The position numbers were made by a program, and so were the translations under genes. From assembly GCA_030037545.1 (NCBI GenBank), contig JASHRF010000020.1, positions 1-63,889 of the forward strand: a stretch of 63,889 bases of DNA, written 5' to 3'. Of the stretch, positions 55,546-63,889 are shown piece by piece. Below the pieces are notes generated by a model. The model was not told the origin of the DNA and made no database searches. It saw nothing but the letters and a program-made list of their open reading frames with translations. How positions within the stretch are numbered: the first letter of the stretch is position 1; every line of letters begins with the position of its first letter. This DNA comes from Acidobacteriaceae bacterium (GTDB lineage Bacteria; Acidobacteriota; Terriglobia; Terriglobales; Acidobacteriaceae).

Positions 55546-56350
55546 ATGGAAAATCGAATATCAGCCGCCAGGAATCACCGTCGGTACGCCCCGAGACGGA
55601 AGATCGTTCATCTTCTCCTTTCCTGCGCGCTGCTACCATGTACCGCGTTCGGGCAGGCGGACCAGAGCCGACCTGACAAAGTCGCCGACGCAATCTCGCA
55701 AGTGGGGTCGGGTGCCTTCCCCCTTTCCGCGGTAGAGCAAATTGCCGAGGCAAATGCCGTGCAGGCGGTTCCGGCCCTGGAGAAGCAATTCGTGGCTAGC
55801 AAGGCGGCGGACTCCAAAGGGAAGATCGCGTCCGCCTTGGTGAGGCTGGGGGACGACAACGATACCTATTGGAACTATCTGGTCGAGCAGGCGACAGAAG
55901 CAATCAATAGCGACCTTCCCCTCCCGACGGCCTACGACTCCAAAGGGGCGCCGGTGCGCGGGCAAACGTCCGCGGAATTCGATGCATGGGTCAAGGCCCA
56001 CGGCGTCTCCCCCGAGTCGGCCGCGGAATCCGCGCTGTTTACGCTTCCGGGTAAGGTAGAGTTTCTGGCCGAGGGGAATCCCTCTTCTGAGGCAGGCGCT
56101 CCAATCTCCCAATTTTCTCATCGCTGCGATGGCAGCCAAGGGCTTGGCCGTCATCCAGGACGAGGGGTCGATACCTCTTATCATTGAGGCGTGCAAGAGA
56201 GCGCATCCTGGCGACGCGATCCCGATCGCAGAGTCGTTAATTTACTTCAATGATGACGACGCACAGGCCGGGGCGGACCTGTATCTGCCCAGGGAGTACT
56301 CCCGGGCGTTGCGTGAAGCGCGGGCAAACGGCAAAACGCCATTCCACTGA
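55546..56350 (+). pseudogene. Secreted HEAT-like protein interrupted by one extra base
   Basis: From ATG at 55546: a signal peptide (IVHLLLSCALLPCTAFGQ), then helical repeats (AVEQIAEANAVQAVPALEKQ, ADSKGKIASALVRLGDDNDT). After FTLPGKVEFLAE the frame runs into GNPSSEAG and stops at 56187, whereas the next frame continues as GIPLLRQALQSPNFLIAAMA and KGLAVIQDEGSIPLIIEACK to a stop at 56350. Removing one G from GGGG at 56073-56076 restores one frame of about 267 codons. It directly follows the chimeric gene. Confidence 0.65.
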
Positions 56351-56379
56351 TAGGCGTTCGGGTCTGTAAAATACCTGAG

Positions 56380-57546
56380 ATGACCAGCTCGACGCGGTCT
56401 ACCCTGCAACTTCCGCCCGGGACCGCCGTCCGCGGCGGCCCCGCGAGCGAACTCACCCAGCGCGCGTATCCTGAACCGCCTCACCCCTATCGGTCCGCTT
56501 TTTCCCGCGATGCCGCGCGTGTGCTTCACGCGCGCGCGTTCCGCCGCCTGGCCGGCAAAACCCAGGTCTTCACCCGCCTGCCCGGCGAACCGGCCGCAGA
56601 CCACTTCCGCAGCCGCCTCACGCACACCCTCGAAGTAGCCCAGATCTCGCGCACCCTGGCGCGTGCGCTGGGATTGAATGCGGAGCTGGCCGAAGCGCTT
56701 GCCCTGGCCCACGACATCGGCCATCCGCCCTTCGGCCATGCCGGCGAAAAGGCGCTCGACCGCGCGCTCCGCGTCCACGGCCTCAGCTTCGATCACAATC
56801 TGCACGCGCTGCGCATCGTTACCTGGTTCGAGGAGCGTTATCCGGCCTTTCGCGGCATCAATTTAACCCTGGCCGTGCGCGAAGGCATCGTCAAGCACTC
56901 GCGCGACTATGCGCCGGCTACGCATCCCGAGCTGGCCGAATTTTTCCTCGACCAGTTTCCGCCCCTCGAGGCGCAGTTGATCGACCTGACCGACGAGATC
57001 GCCTACCTGAGCGCCGATCTCGACGACGGGCTCGACTCCGGCATTTTGTCGCTCGACGAAGTGCGCCAAGCGGTGCCGCTGTTCCGCGCCTTCCACGAGG
57101 CCGCTCGGAAAAATTATCCCGATACCGCGCCGCGTTTGGCCGTTTACGACGCGCTGCGGCGCTTGCTCGACGCCTTCGTGACCGACCTGCTGAATGAAGT
57201 GCGGGCGCGGGTGAACGCGCTCGGCGCCACCACGCTGGGCGACATTCGCCAAGCTCCGGCGCGGCTGGCCGCGCTCAGCCCGCAAATGGAAGGCGCGCGC
57301 GCCGCGATTAAGGAGTTCCTCTACTCGCGCTTATACAATTCAGACGGCATGGAAGACGTCCACGCCCACGCCGAACAGGTGGTCGAGGAGCTGTTTGAAG
57401 CAGTAATGGCCGACCCCGGTCTCATGCCCAAAGATCACCAAACCCAGATTCCCACCGAAGGCCTGGCGCGTACGGTCGCTGACTACATTGCCGGCATGAC
57501 CGACGTGTACATCGAGCAGTTGTGGTCGCGCTGCGGCGGGCGATGA
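56380..57546 (+). CDS. dgt: Deoxyguanosinetriphosphate triphosphohydrolase
   Basis: 388 residues, HD-domain enzyme that removes triphosphate from dGTP. Metal ligands in RSRLTHTLEVAQ and LALAHDIGHPPFGHAGEKAL, further His in SFDHNLHALRI, and the Asp in IDLTDEIAYLSADLDDGL. The C-terminal half is long and helical as in the family. It is separated from the convergent ASADH-like gene by 257 bases with no clear feature. Confidence 0.93.
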   Translation: MTSSTRSTLQLPPGTAVRGGPASELTQRAYPEPPHPYRSAFSRDAARVLHARAFRRLAGKTQVFTRLPGEPAADHFRSRLTHTLEVAQISRTLARALGLNAELAEALALAHDIGHPPFGHAGEKALDRALRVHGLSFDHNLHALRIVTWFEERYPAFRGINLTLAVREGIVKHSRDYAPATHPELAEFFLDQFPPLEAQLIDLTDEIAYLSADLDDGLDSGILSLDEVRQAVPLFRAFHEAARKNYPDTAPRLAVYDALRRLLDAFVTDLLNEVRARVNALGATTLGDIRQAPARLAALSPQMEGARAAIKEFLYSRLYNSDGMEDVHAHAEQVVEELFEAVMADPGLMPKDHQTQIPTEGLARTVADYIAGMTDVYIEQLWSRCGGR

Positions 57547-57803
57547 GAAGGGATTGCCTGGCTCAAGCAATTCAGTCGTAATCACGCCAGTCCGCCCGCG
57601 GCGTCTCCAGGGCCATTCTCCGCACCCACGCGAGGAAGCGTGAAAGCAAATTCTGCGCCGCAATCGATGCCGCCCCGCGCCCAGATGATCTCCCCGTGCC
57701 TAAATCTCTATGCGGGCTGCAGTGGTCAAAATAGCAGGAAGTTGAACGAGAGTGGCGGAGTGCGCTGCGGCCTCGTGGGCGGACGACGACAGCCAAACTC
57801 GCT

Positions 57804-58829
57804 CTACTGCACCGTTCCCTGCGGCCGCAGGCGCCGCAGATCCAGCGCGCAAGCCACTGCGTTTTGCGCATGGATGCGCAAGTTGTCCGAGGCAGCCCAC
57901 AGCCACAGCCGGGAGATCTGGGCGGGGTTGCGCAATCCCGGCTGGGGGCGCAGGCGGACCAGAACGTCGTTCTGGCCGGTGGCGGCGAGATTCGATGGCG
58001 AATCGGTCTCCTCCAGGATCAGGTCGACGTGCTCTCCGCTGAGGGTCTCTTCGATGGCAGCAATTTCGAGCGATCGCTCCAACTCAACGGCAATCAGGAA
58101 CGTGTGACCATGGAAGACCGGAGCGTGCAGAACCTGGATCGCCAAGTGCGGGCCGCGCACGCCGGTAAGCGATTGGTAATGGCGGTGAATCCGGGCTTCC
58201 GTGGCGCCGAGATTGAACCTCGCTGCTTCACCCAGTCCGCCGAGCATGTTGTACGCAACCTGGGCGTCATAGACGGCGCGCGGAAGGCTCTGGAAACTGA
58301 GCAGGCTCACGGTCTGCTGATGCAGTTCGTCCATGGCCGCGCGGCCCAGCTCGCTGGCCGGCAACAGCACAGTGGCGGCCGCAAACCGCACCGGTGACGC
58401 CTGCTGCAAGCGGTCCATGAGCAGGGCCAAGGAAAGGGCTGCCGGGTGAGCCGGAGCCACAGCCGGAGTGAAAAGGTCGACAGCCGCGGCCTCGGTCCCC
58501 AGCCACGGCGCACGGATAACGACTCCATTCTCCTGGTCCAGCGCGCCGGTAAGGTCGAGCACCGTGGAACCGGCGCGCAGGGCCGTGCGCCAGTGGCGAC
58601 GGGTCAGGTCTTCGGCGCCGCAGAAGAACGTGAAATCGGCGCGGTCGAAGGCATCGGCGGCGATGGCCTGGATGAACGTAACCTCGTCTCCCACCTGGTC
58701 GAGCTGTCCCTGGGCCTCTTCCTCATCGAGCAGGGCAAAATTGGAGGCGGCCAACGGCGAGTCGGAAAGGATCTCCTTCAATTCGCGGCCCACCAGGCTG
58801 GAGGCTCCGGCAATGGCGATCTTGTACAC
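57804..58829 (-). CDS. Aspartate-semialdehyde-dehydrogenase-like protein lacking the catalytic Cys (USG-1 type)
   Basis: About 341 residues. The N-terminal Rossmann motif is IAIAGASSLVGRELKEILSD, and VFHGHTFLIAVELE and LLSFQSLPRAVYDAQVAYNM follow the ASADH fold. In real ASADH the nucleophile lies in a PNCS motif; here the equivalent position reads PAHPAALSL, with His128 for Cys, so dehydrogenase activity is unlikely. This is the USG-1 type of paralogue. It is the last gene of a leftward group with psd and pssA, 25 bases after pssA. GTG at 58829 or 58835 is the start. Confidence 0.8.
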   Translation of the reverse strand: MYKIAIAGASSLVGRELKEILSDSPLAASNFALLDEEEAQGQLDQVGDEVTFIQAIAADAFDRADFTFFCGAEDLTRRHWRTALRAGSTVLDLTGALDQENGVVIRAPWLGTEAAAVDLFTPAVAPAHPAALSLALLMDRLQQASPVRFAAATVLLPASELGRAAMDELHQQTVSLLSFQSLPRAVYDAQVAYNMLGGLGEAARFNLGATEARIHRHYQSLTGVRGPHLAIQVLHAPVFHGHTFLIAVELERSLEIAAIEETLSGEHVDLILEETDSPSNLAATGQNDVLVRLRPQPGLRNPAQISRLWLWAASDNLRIHAQNAVACALDLRRLRPQGTVQ

Positions 58830-58854
58830 GGGCACTCTTCTCTCAGTGAAATGG

Positions 58855-59754
58855 CTACGAGGGCCGGAAGCCGTCGGGCTCGGCCGATGGGTTGGAATGC
58901 GCATCGATGGGACGACGCCGGCGGCGTCGCGACCACGAATATGCGGCGCGCGCCCAGATGCCGGAGAACATGTACGTCAGCGCCACCGTGAACAGCACCA
59001 CGTTTGAGAACCGAAAGGTAATCCAGGCCACCACCGCCAGCGGCAATAGCAACTGGAAAGGATGGGCACGAAAGAGGTTGATCTCCTTGGCCGACCAGAA
59101 ACGCCACGTGCTCACCATCAGGAACGCCGAAAGGCCGACAAAACAGAGCCAGACGATGGCGATCCACCAAGCCTCCACGGGATAGCCATAGCAGAGGTGC
59201 ACCGTAGCCGCGAGCAAACCGGCTGCGGCCGGAATCGGCATGCCGACAAAATACTTGCGGTCCGGGCGTCCGGGATTGCGCGGCTGGGGGTCGTGGCTGA
59301 TGTTGAATCGCGCCAGCCGCGATGCTCCGCCGATCAGAAACAGAAAGCAGAAGAACACGCCGGCTTGAACCAGATGCTGGTGCAGCAGCGGATTCATGGA
59401 GTCGGGCAGGAAATGAAAGCCCCAGATCATGGCCAGCAGACTAGGCGCCACGCCGAAAGTGATCACGTCGGCCAGCGAATCCAGTTCCCTGCCAAAATCG
59501 CTGGCGGTGTTGGTCATGCGCGCAATGCGGCCGTCCAGCGCGTCGAAAGGGATGGCAAAGAGGATGGCGATTGCCGCCCAGTCCAGATGGGTATGAGCTT
59601 CAACGTTACCGCCCAGCGCGGCAATCGTCTGGGTGATGGAAAAATAGCCGGCACCGATAGTGCCCGCCGTAAAAAGCGAAGGCAGCAAATACATGCCGCG
59701 GCGCAGGCGCGCCCGGTTGCGGATGCGGGCTTGCACAGGGTCCATGTGGTTCAT
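58855..59754 (-). CDS. pssA: CDP-diacylglycerol-serine O-phosphatidyltransferase
   Basis: 299 residues, integral membrane enzyme making phosphatidylserine. The CDP-alcohol phosphotransferase motif is complete: [20 protein letters not shown] then LDSLADV. About seven hydrophobic segments, then a basic C-terminal tail ([15 protein letters not shown]). The ATG overlaps the psd stop by four bases (ATGA). With psd next door it makes phosphatidylethanolamine. Confidence 0.95.
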   Translation of the reverse strand: MNHMDPVQARIRNRARLRRGMYLLPSLFTAGTIGAGYFSITQTIAALGGNVEAHTHLDWAAIAILFAIPFDALDGRIARMTNTASDFGRELDSLADVITFGVAPSLLAMIWGFHFLPDSMNPLLHQHLVQAGVFFCFLFLIGGASRLARFNISHDPQPRNPGRPDRKYFVGMPIPAAAGLLAATVHLCYGYPVEAWWIAIVWLCFVGLSAFLMVSTWRFWSAKEINLFRAHPFQLLLPLAVVAWITFRFSNVVLFTVALTYMFSGIWARAAYSWSRRRRRRPIDAHSNPSAEPDGFRPS

Positions 59755-60434
59755 GCGCGGTCCCCCACGCCAACGACGAAAGCCTGTCGTTGGGGACCCT
59801 GGTCTCCGGCGGGCATGGCAGCCAGAACACTGGAACCGCCTTTCACCCGGTCGCCCACCTTGACGCGCAGCACCGCCTCGGCGGGCACCAGCACGTCCAC
59901 CCGGGAACCGAATTTGATGAGGCCCACGCGCTGCCCGCGTTCCACCGCCTGACCCTCCCGCGGCTGGAAGACGATGCGCCGGGCCAGCAGCCCGGCAATC
60001 TGCTTGAACGTAACCTCAATACCGATGTCCGGGCCGACTCCGCGCACGGTGACCACATTCTGCTCATTGCGCTCGGCAGATGCCGGGTTCATGGCATTCA
60101 GATACCGGCCCTTCTGATAGCAGATCCTGCTGAGCACGCCGGCAATGGGAGCGCGGTTCACGTGCACGTCGAAGACACTCAGGAAAACGCTGATTCGCTG
60201 CCGCCGTCCCTCGGGCGTCTCAATGGCGATGGTTTCAGTCACTTTTCCGTCGCCGGGCGAGACGATGAGGCCGGCACCGGCAGGAATTACGCGCACCGGA
60301 TCGCGGAAAAACCAAAGAAAGAATGCCGCCAGCAGTAAGGGAACGATGCCCCAGGCCCAAGCGCCGGTGGCCCATCGCAGCATTACCGCAACCGCCAGCA
60401 GGCTCAAACCGTATATGTAACCGTCGCGAACCAT
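59751..60434 (-). CDS. psd: Phosphatidylserine decarboxylase (short form)
   Basis: About 227 residues. One or two N-terminal membrane helices, then [19 protein letters not shown] and the processing site [13 protein letters not shown], where the Ser becomes the pyruvoyl group. This is the small PSD-A type. Product phosphatidylethanolamine. Start at ATG 60434 preferred over TTG 60443. Confidence 0.93.
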   Translation of the reverse strand: MVRDGYIYGLSLLAVAVMLRWATGAWAWGIVPLLLAAFFLWFFRDPVRVIPAGAGLIVSPGDGKVTETIAIETPEGRRQRISVFLSVFDVHVNRAPIAGVLSRICYQKGRYLNAMNPASAERNEQNVVTVRGVGPDIGIEVTFKQIAGLLARRIVFQPREGQAVERGQRVGLIKFGSRVDVLVPAEAVLRVKVGDRVKGGSSVLAAMPAGDQGPQRQAFVVGVGDRA

Positions 60435-60678
60435 TGTCCCCAACGATTATACGGGGCGGCGAAAATGCGTGCGGCTTGGGAGTACGTATGGAAGCCGGCC
60501 AGTAAACCGCTGTCGAGTAAACACTGTTGCGGTCCGGCAAGAAATGGATAAGGAGATTTGGAGGGATGACAGTACAGACGCACACACCGGCACGCACCCA
60601 TTGCCTGGGCCTGCCTGCCCGCGAAAAACCGCGAAAACCGGCGCCGAAGGATGCTGCTTGCGCTACGACATCAGGGCG

Positions 60679-60888
60679 CTACGCAACTGCCGGCGCGCGG
60701 CGCTCCAGTGCAAAGATCAAATCCTTGGCGTGCAGCTTCAGCTTCTTCAAGCGGACCTCTTCAAGCTGCTCGTCCACGGTGAGATAAGGCTTCTGAAGCA
60801 ATTCCTCCAACCGCTGAGCGTAGCGATGATGTTCGGCATGCAGGCGATCCAGTTCTGCGCTCAGCGTGGCGTCATTTATTTCATCCAT
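60679..60888 (-). CDS. YdcH-like small coiled-coil protein (DUF465)
   Basis: 69 residues. The pattern LDRLHAEHHRYAQRLEELLQ, then LTVDEQLEEVRLKKLKLHAK (helix, turn, helix) fits DUF465/YdcH. GGAGGT five bases before the ATG at 60888 fixes the start; the longer frame from 61002 is not real. Function unknown. Confidence 0.88.
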   Translation of the reverse strand: MDEINDATLSAELDRLHAEHHRYAQRLEELLQKPYLTVDEQLEEVRLKKLKLHAKDLIFALERRAPAVA

Positions 60889-61148
60889 CCGGCACCTCCG
60901 GAGTAAATTTTTATCGAACACTAACATATATCGCCAACACAGGATAATCGGCAAGCGGGAAAAATGCCGACGGTAACCTATGGGCTGTGGATATCCGGTC
61001 ACTCAGGGTAACGGATGGCGGAATCCCGGCCTAATGCGACCCCGGGGTGCGCCGGCCTCCCACCAAGCCCTCCGGAAACGCGCCTTTGGCTGGCTGGGTT
61101 GACTCACCGGCTGGCGTGCAGGCCTCCCATCCCGCATCGATAAAATGG

Positions 61149-61622
61149 CTAGTCGAGCCGCAGGCTCATCAACAAGGCATCTTCAACCGGATGTGCATAA
61201 TAGCTTGTACGATGGCCGGTTTCGCGGAACCGCAGGCCTCGATAGAGGGCGATGGCGGGGGCGTTGGATACGCGGACTTCCAGCCAGACCTCCTGAATGC
61301 CGGCCCGGCGCAGATCTTGGAACAGGCTCTGGATTAGCCGCCGGCCAATTCCCCGGCGCTGGCTGGCTGCGGCCACGGCGATGGTTTCGAGCTCGGCTTG
61401 AGGCGGGAGCAGGCTGGCCACGGCAAAGCCGCACAATTCTCGGGAAGGCCCACCAGCAACCAATGCCAGCCGCGGCGGGACGGATTTGGGATCCACCACT
61501 TCCATCCACGTAGAGCGCGGGTAGAGCGGCGCGTGTTCCAGACCCGAGGCGATCTCGATCACGCGCGGAACATCCGCTGCGCTCATACGCCGGATTTCGA
61601 TCCCCTCAGCCGGGCTGCTCAT
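61149..61622 (-). CDS. rimI: Ribosomal-protein-alanine N-acetyltransferase-like GNAT
   Basis: 157 residues, GNAT fold. Acetyl-CoA loop in AVAAASQRRGIGRRLIQSLF, followed by VWLEVRVSNAPAIALYRGLRF typical of RimI. It overlaps the stop of tsaB (ATGA); the tsaB-rimI pair is common in bacteria and supports the call. RimI acetylates the N-terminus of S18, though homologues may differ. Confidence 0.92.
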   Translation of the reverse strand: MSSPAEGIEIRRMSAADVPRVIEIASGLEHAPLYPRSTWMEVVDPKSVPPRLALVAGGPSRELCGFAVASLLPPQAELETIAVAAASQRRGIGRRLIQSLFQDLRRAGIQEVWLEVRVSNAPAIALYRGLRFRETGHRTSYYAHPVEDALLMSLRLD

Positions 61623-62329
61623 GCGGAATGCGGCCGTGCGGCGGGCCCGCCAAAGATCTCCGCGTCGGAGCGGCGCAGGTAATGGCCATCGAGGAGGGCC
61701 AGGTCCGCAAATGGCCCGGCCGCTGCGCGTGGAGCCGCAAGCTGGAGCGCATCGGCCGCGCTGGGCGGCTGAACCATGAGGAGCTCAGTGGACGGCCAGG
61801 CGGCGCGGAGCAGCGCTGTCGCGCCTTCGTCGCAGACAGCAATGTGCGAAGGCGGAGTGTCAATCCGCGCCAGTGCGTGCGTGCCAGCCAGCAGCTCTCC
61901 GTTGCCCCGATTCATGCCCGCGATCCGCAGAAAAATTTCGCCACGGTGAGCGTCGAGCGCGGCACAAGGCAGATTCGCTTTGAAGGCGAGAACTTCGAGC
62001 CGGGAAACCGCGAGCACGGCAATCGACGCGCCCTCCGCCAGGCCTTTCGCCGCGCTCACGCCCACGCGAACGCCGGTAAAACTTCCCGGCCCATTTACCA
62101 CGACAATCGCAGCGAGCCGGTCGAGCCTGGTTTGCGCTTCGTTGACCAGCTCGCCGACCGCGGCTACCAAGGTCGCGGAGTAAGTGCGTCCAGCCAACTC
62201 CTTCTGGCCGAGAATTTCGACCGCGCCGCCGGTCACTTTTCCAGCCAATCGGCCCAGGGCAACAGAGCCCGAGGGCCCACAGGTGTCAATCGCGAGCAGC
62301 AGCGCGGGGTCACGCATGGCCTTGGTCAA
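61619..62329 (-). CDS. tsaB: tRNA threonylcarbamoyladenosine biosynthesis protein TsaB
   Basis: 236 residues, non-catalytic partner of TsaD in t6A37 synthesis. Seen: LLLAIDTCGPSGSVALGRLA at the start and VVVNGPGSFTGVRVGVSAAK, the TsaB signature. The C-terminal half is divergent as in the family. Overlaps metB upstream and rimI downstream by four bases each, so the three are one coupled unit. TrmO at 37893 acts later in the same modification. Confidence 0.93.
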   Translation of the reverse strand: MTKAMRDPALLLAIDTCGPSGSVALGRLAGKVTGGAVEILGQKELAGRTYSATLVAAVGELVNEAQTRLDRLAAIVVVNGPGSFTGVRVGVSAAKGLAEGASIAVLAVSRLEVLAFKANLPCAALDAHRGEIFLRIAGMNRGNGELLAGTHALARIDTPPSHIAVCDEGATALLRAAWPSTELLMVQPPSAADALQLAAPRAAAGPFADLALLDGHYLRRSDAEIFGGPAARPHSA

Positions 62330-63474
62330 ACCGCCTTGAGCGCCTGGTCGAGGTCGGCGATCAGGTCTTCCTTGTCCTCGATGCCGACGGAGAGCCGGAG
62401 GCGGCCCTCGTTAATGCCCATCGCCCTGCGCGTCTCCTCGCTCACCGAGCCATGCGTGGTGGTCGCCGAGTGCGAGGCCAGCGATTCGACCCCGCCCAGC
62501 GACTCCGCATTCAGGAAGATTTTGATCGCCGCAAGGAAGCGCGCCGCTTCTTCACGCGACTTGAGCTCGAAGCTCATCATCGATCCGAAGCCCTTCTGCT
62601 GTTTCACCGCCAGTTCGTACTGCGGATGAGTCTTGAGCCCCGGATACGCCAGCTTGCTCACCTTAGGGTGCTTGGACAGGAACTCCGCTACCGCTCTGCC
62701 GTTCTCCTCATGCTGGCGGATGCGCAGGGGCAGCGTCTTGATGCCGCGCAGAACCAGGAAGCACTCGAAAGGCGACATGACGCCACCGGCGGCTTTCTGC
62801 ACCAGCAGAAAGCGCTCCTTATGCTCAGGCGTGGAGCCAATCAGCACCCCGCCCAACCCGTCGGAGTGCCCGTTAAGATACTTTGTCGTCGAGTGCATCA
62901 CGATGTCGGCGCCCAGCTTGAGCGGGCTTTGCAGCGCCGGCGACAGGAACGTATTATCCACGCTCACTTCCGCGCCGCCCGCGTGCGCAATCCTGCTCAC
63001 AGCGGCAATGTCAGTGAGCACCATCAGAGGGTTGCTGGGGGTCTCGATGTGGACGAGCCTGGTGTTGGGGCGCATGGCTGCTTCCACGGCCTTGAGGTCG
63101 CTCGTGTCCACATACTCGATCTCGACGCCGTAGCCGCTCACGATCCGGTCGAAGAGGCGCACCGTGCCGGCATACACGTCGCGCGAGCAGATGACGTGAT
63201 CGCCTGCGCGCAGCATTGCCACCAGTGCCGAGATGGCGGCCATTCCGGTGGTAAAGGCGTGACCGCAATGGCCGTCCTCGAGCGCGGCCAGCGCGCTTTC
63301 CAGGGCATCGCGCGTGGGATTGCCGGCGCGCGAGTAATCCCAGCCGCGGTCAGTGCCGATTCCGGTGAGCTGGAATGTGGAAGAAAGGTACAGCGGGACG
63401 TTGACCGCTCCCGTCCGCGGATCGGGCTGCTGGCCTGCATGAACGGCAAGGGTATCGTAGCGGTAATCAGCCAT
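62326..63474 (-). CDS. metB: Cys/Met metabolism PLP enzyme (cystathionine gamma-synthase/lyase type)
   Basis: 382 residues. YDTLAVHAGQQPDPRTGAVN at the start, YSRAGNPTRDALESALAALE, and the PLP lysine in MHSTTKYLNGHSDGLGGVL. FINAL segment SVGIEDKEDLIADLDQAL is typical. The family includes cystathionine gamma-synthase, gamma-lyase and beta-lyase; the sequence alone does not decide, so metB is provisional. It is first in the metB-tsaB-rimI group. Confidence 0.88.
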   Translation of the reverse strand: MADYRYDTLAVHAGQQPDPRTGAVNVPLYLSSTFQLTGIGTDRGWDYSRAGNPTRDALESALAALEDGHCGHAFTTGMAAISALVAMLRAGDHVICSRDVYAGTVRLFDRIVSGYGVEIEYVDTSDLKAVEAAMRPNTRLVHIETPSNPLMVLTDIAAVSRIAHAGGAEVSVDNTFLSPALQSPLKLGADIVMHSTTKYLNGHSDGLGGVLIGSTPEHKERFLLVQKAAGGVMSPFECFLVLRGIKTLPLRIRQHEENGRAVAEFLSKHPKVSKLAYPGLKTHPQYELAVKQQKGFGSMMSFELKSREEAARFLAAIKIFLNAESLGGVESLASHSATTTHGSVSEETRRAMGINEGRLRLSVGIEDKEDLIADLDQALKAV

Positions 63475-63738
63475 GGTAGGTCTGGTGGGAAGCTCCCTGC
63501 TCTCCAGAATATCGCGGCGAAGTGGAGGACCGGTGGAAACTGAGCGGCGGCGGCGCCGGACGACATTCTCCGACTCCTGAGACGTGAAGAGATGGACAGT
63601 AAGGCGATTGTGATCTGGTCTCCCACCCGGCGGGGCAGGATTTGCCAGCCAGTGGGCGGCGGGACATCGCAGGGCATGCGGATCGATTTTCCAGCGAGGG
63701 CAACGAGGTCGGTTTTTGGGGGAGGGAGAAAAAAGGGA
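63475..63738. other. Region upstream of metB without a recognisable gene
   Basis: 264 bases. On the minus strand it holds CCCAC ... GTGGGAGACC, a simple stem-loop slightly like parts of a cobalamin riboswitch, but the core is not complete. Probably contains the metB promoter and leader. Confidence 0.35.
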
Positions 63739-63858
63739 CTAAGGGGCTAAGGAGCGAGTCGCGGCCCGATACACGCTGCGGAGAACCGCAGCCGGCATGG
63801 AGCGGTGTTCCACCTTGAGAACCTGACAATGCAAGTGCGGATCCTTAACCATTTTCAC
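63739..63858 (-). CDS. Possible small protein with a strong ribosome binding site
   Basis: 39 codons starting GTG AAA ATG at 63858, seven bases after AAGGAG, reading VKMVKDPHLHCQVLKVEHRS then a basic tail to TAG at 63739. The site is good, but so short a frame can arise by chance. Not recognised. Could be a short gene or leader ahead of metB. Confidence 0.35.
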   Translation of the reverse strand: MKMVKDPHLHCQVLKVEHRSMPAAVLRSVYRAATRSLAP

Positions 63859-63889
63859 GGCAGATCTCCTTCGACGGGCCCAGGGCAGG

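Noticed and set aside
63560..63680. Cobalamin-riboswitch-like pieces upstream of metB (TGTCCCGC, CCACTGG, GGGAGACC on the minus strand)
   Set aside because: The order and spacing do not form a full riboswitch core; a simple stem explains the match.

Overview
The window looks like a stretch of chromosome from a GC-rich bacterium of the phylum Acidobacteriota, probably class Terriglobia. The evidence is a long secreted protein with an Acidobacteria-type VWFA domain next to an Oar-like TonB-dependent receptor with an N-terminal carboxypeptidase-regulatory domain, single-domain receivers, small zinc-ribbon proteins and secreted TPR proteins typical of that group, together with a Gram-negative envelope (KdsC for Kdo, AsmA, TonB receptor). 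I cannot name the genus. I found no tRNA, rRNA, CRISPR array, prophage or complete transposase gene.

Layout. Positions 1-9.7 kb hold a partial M19 dipeptidase, bacilliredoxin, murB, purQ, an SDR reductase, a secreted regulatory-like protein, a broken modA, the thrC-thrB pair and thioredoxin. Positions 9.7-17.3 kb hold an S4 RNA-binding protein, a response regulator followed by a structured non-coding stretch ending in a strong terminator, a six-hairpin glycosidase, and a PAS histidine kinase with a second receiver. Positions 17.4-23.6 kb hold a transketolase-family enzyme and an EmrB/QacA transporter among broken genes (a regulatory-type protein, a HEAT-repeat fragment, a PspA relative). Positions 23.7-28.1 kb hold metK with a hairpin-rich leader, a MarC protein, a secreted carbonic-anhydrase-like protein with a changed zinc site, nested repeats and a HAD phosphatase. 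Positions 28.3-35.6 kb are one leftward run (secreted TPR-like protein, rnc, two lepB genes, asmA). Positions 36.1-41.3 kb hold an ECF-type sigma factor with its anti-sigma factor, trmO, and queE-queC-kdsC. Positions 41.3-53 kb hold the VWFA protein, the TonB receptor, an XRE regulator, a rhomboid protease, purH and a large TPR protein. Positions 53.2-56.4 kb form a rearranged patch: sugar-type binding protein, repeat copy, chimeric DUF899 gene, frameshifted HEAT-like gene. Positions 56.4-63.9 kb hold dgt, a phosphatidylethanolamine operon (psd-pssA plus a Cys-less ASADH-like gene), a YdcH-like protein and the overlapping metB-tsaB-rimI operon.

Working links. thrC/thrB, metB, metK and the ASADH-like protein touch the aspartate family and SAM; purQ and purH are separated pieces of purine synthesis; psd and pssA make phosphatidylethanolamine; rnc and the two signal peptidases are translationally coupled or closely packed; sigma and anti-sigma are co-transcribed.

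The main unusual signals are (i) two families of non-autonomous repeats, one of 405-409 bp with 16-bp terminal inverted repeats and one of 124 bp with TA ends, the second nested in the first and supplying the purQ stop codon; (ii) a secreted carbonic-anhydrase homologue lacking two zinc histidines; (iii) an 8-bp tandem repeat inside asmA able to change reading frame; (iv) a structured RNA candidate at 11.13-11.42 kb and a metK leader that pairs with its own ribosome binding site; (v) a kinase with a degenerate ATPase site beside a receiver; and (vi) several genes broken by single-base indels, which may be decay or assembly error.
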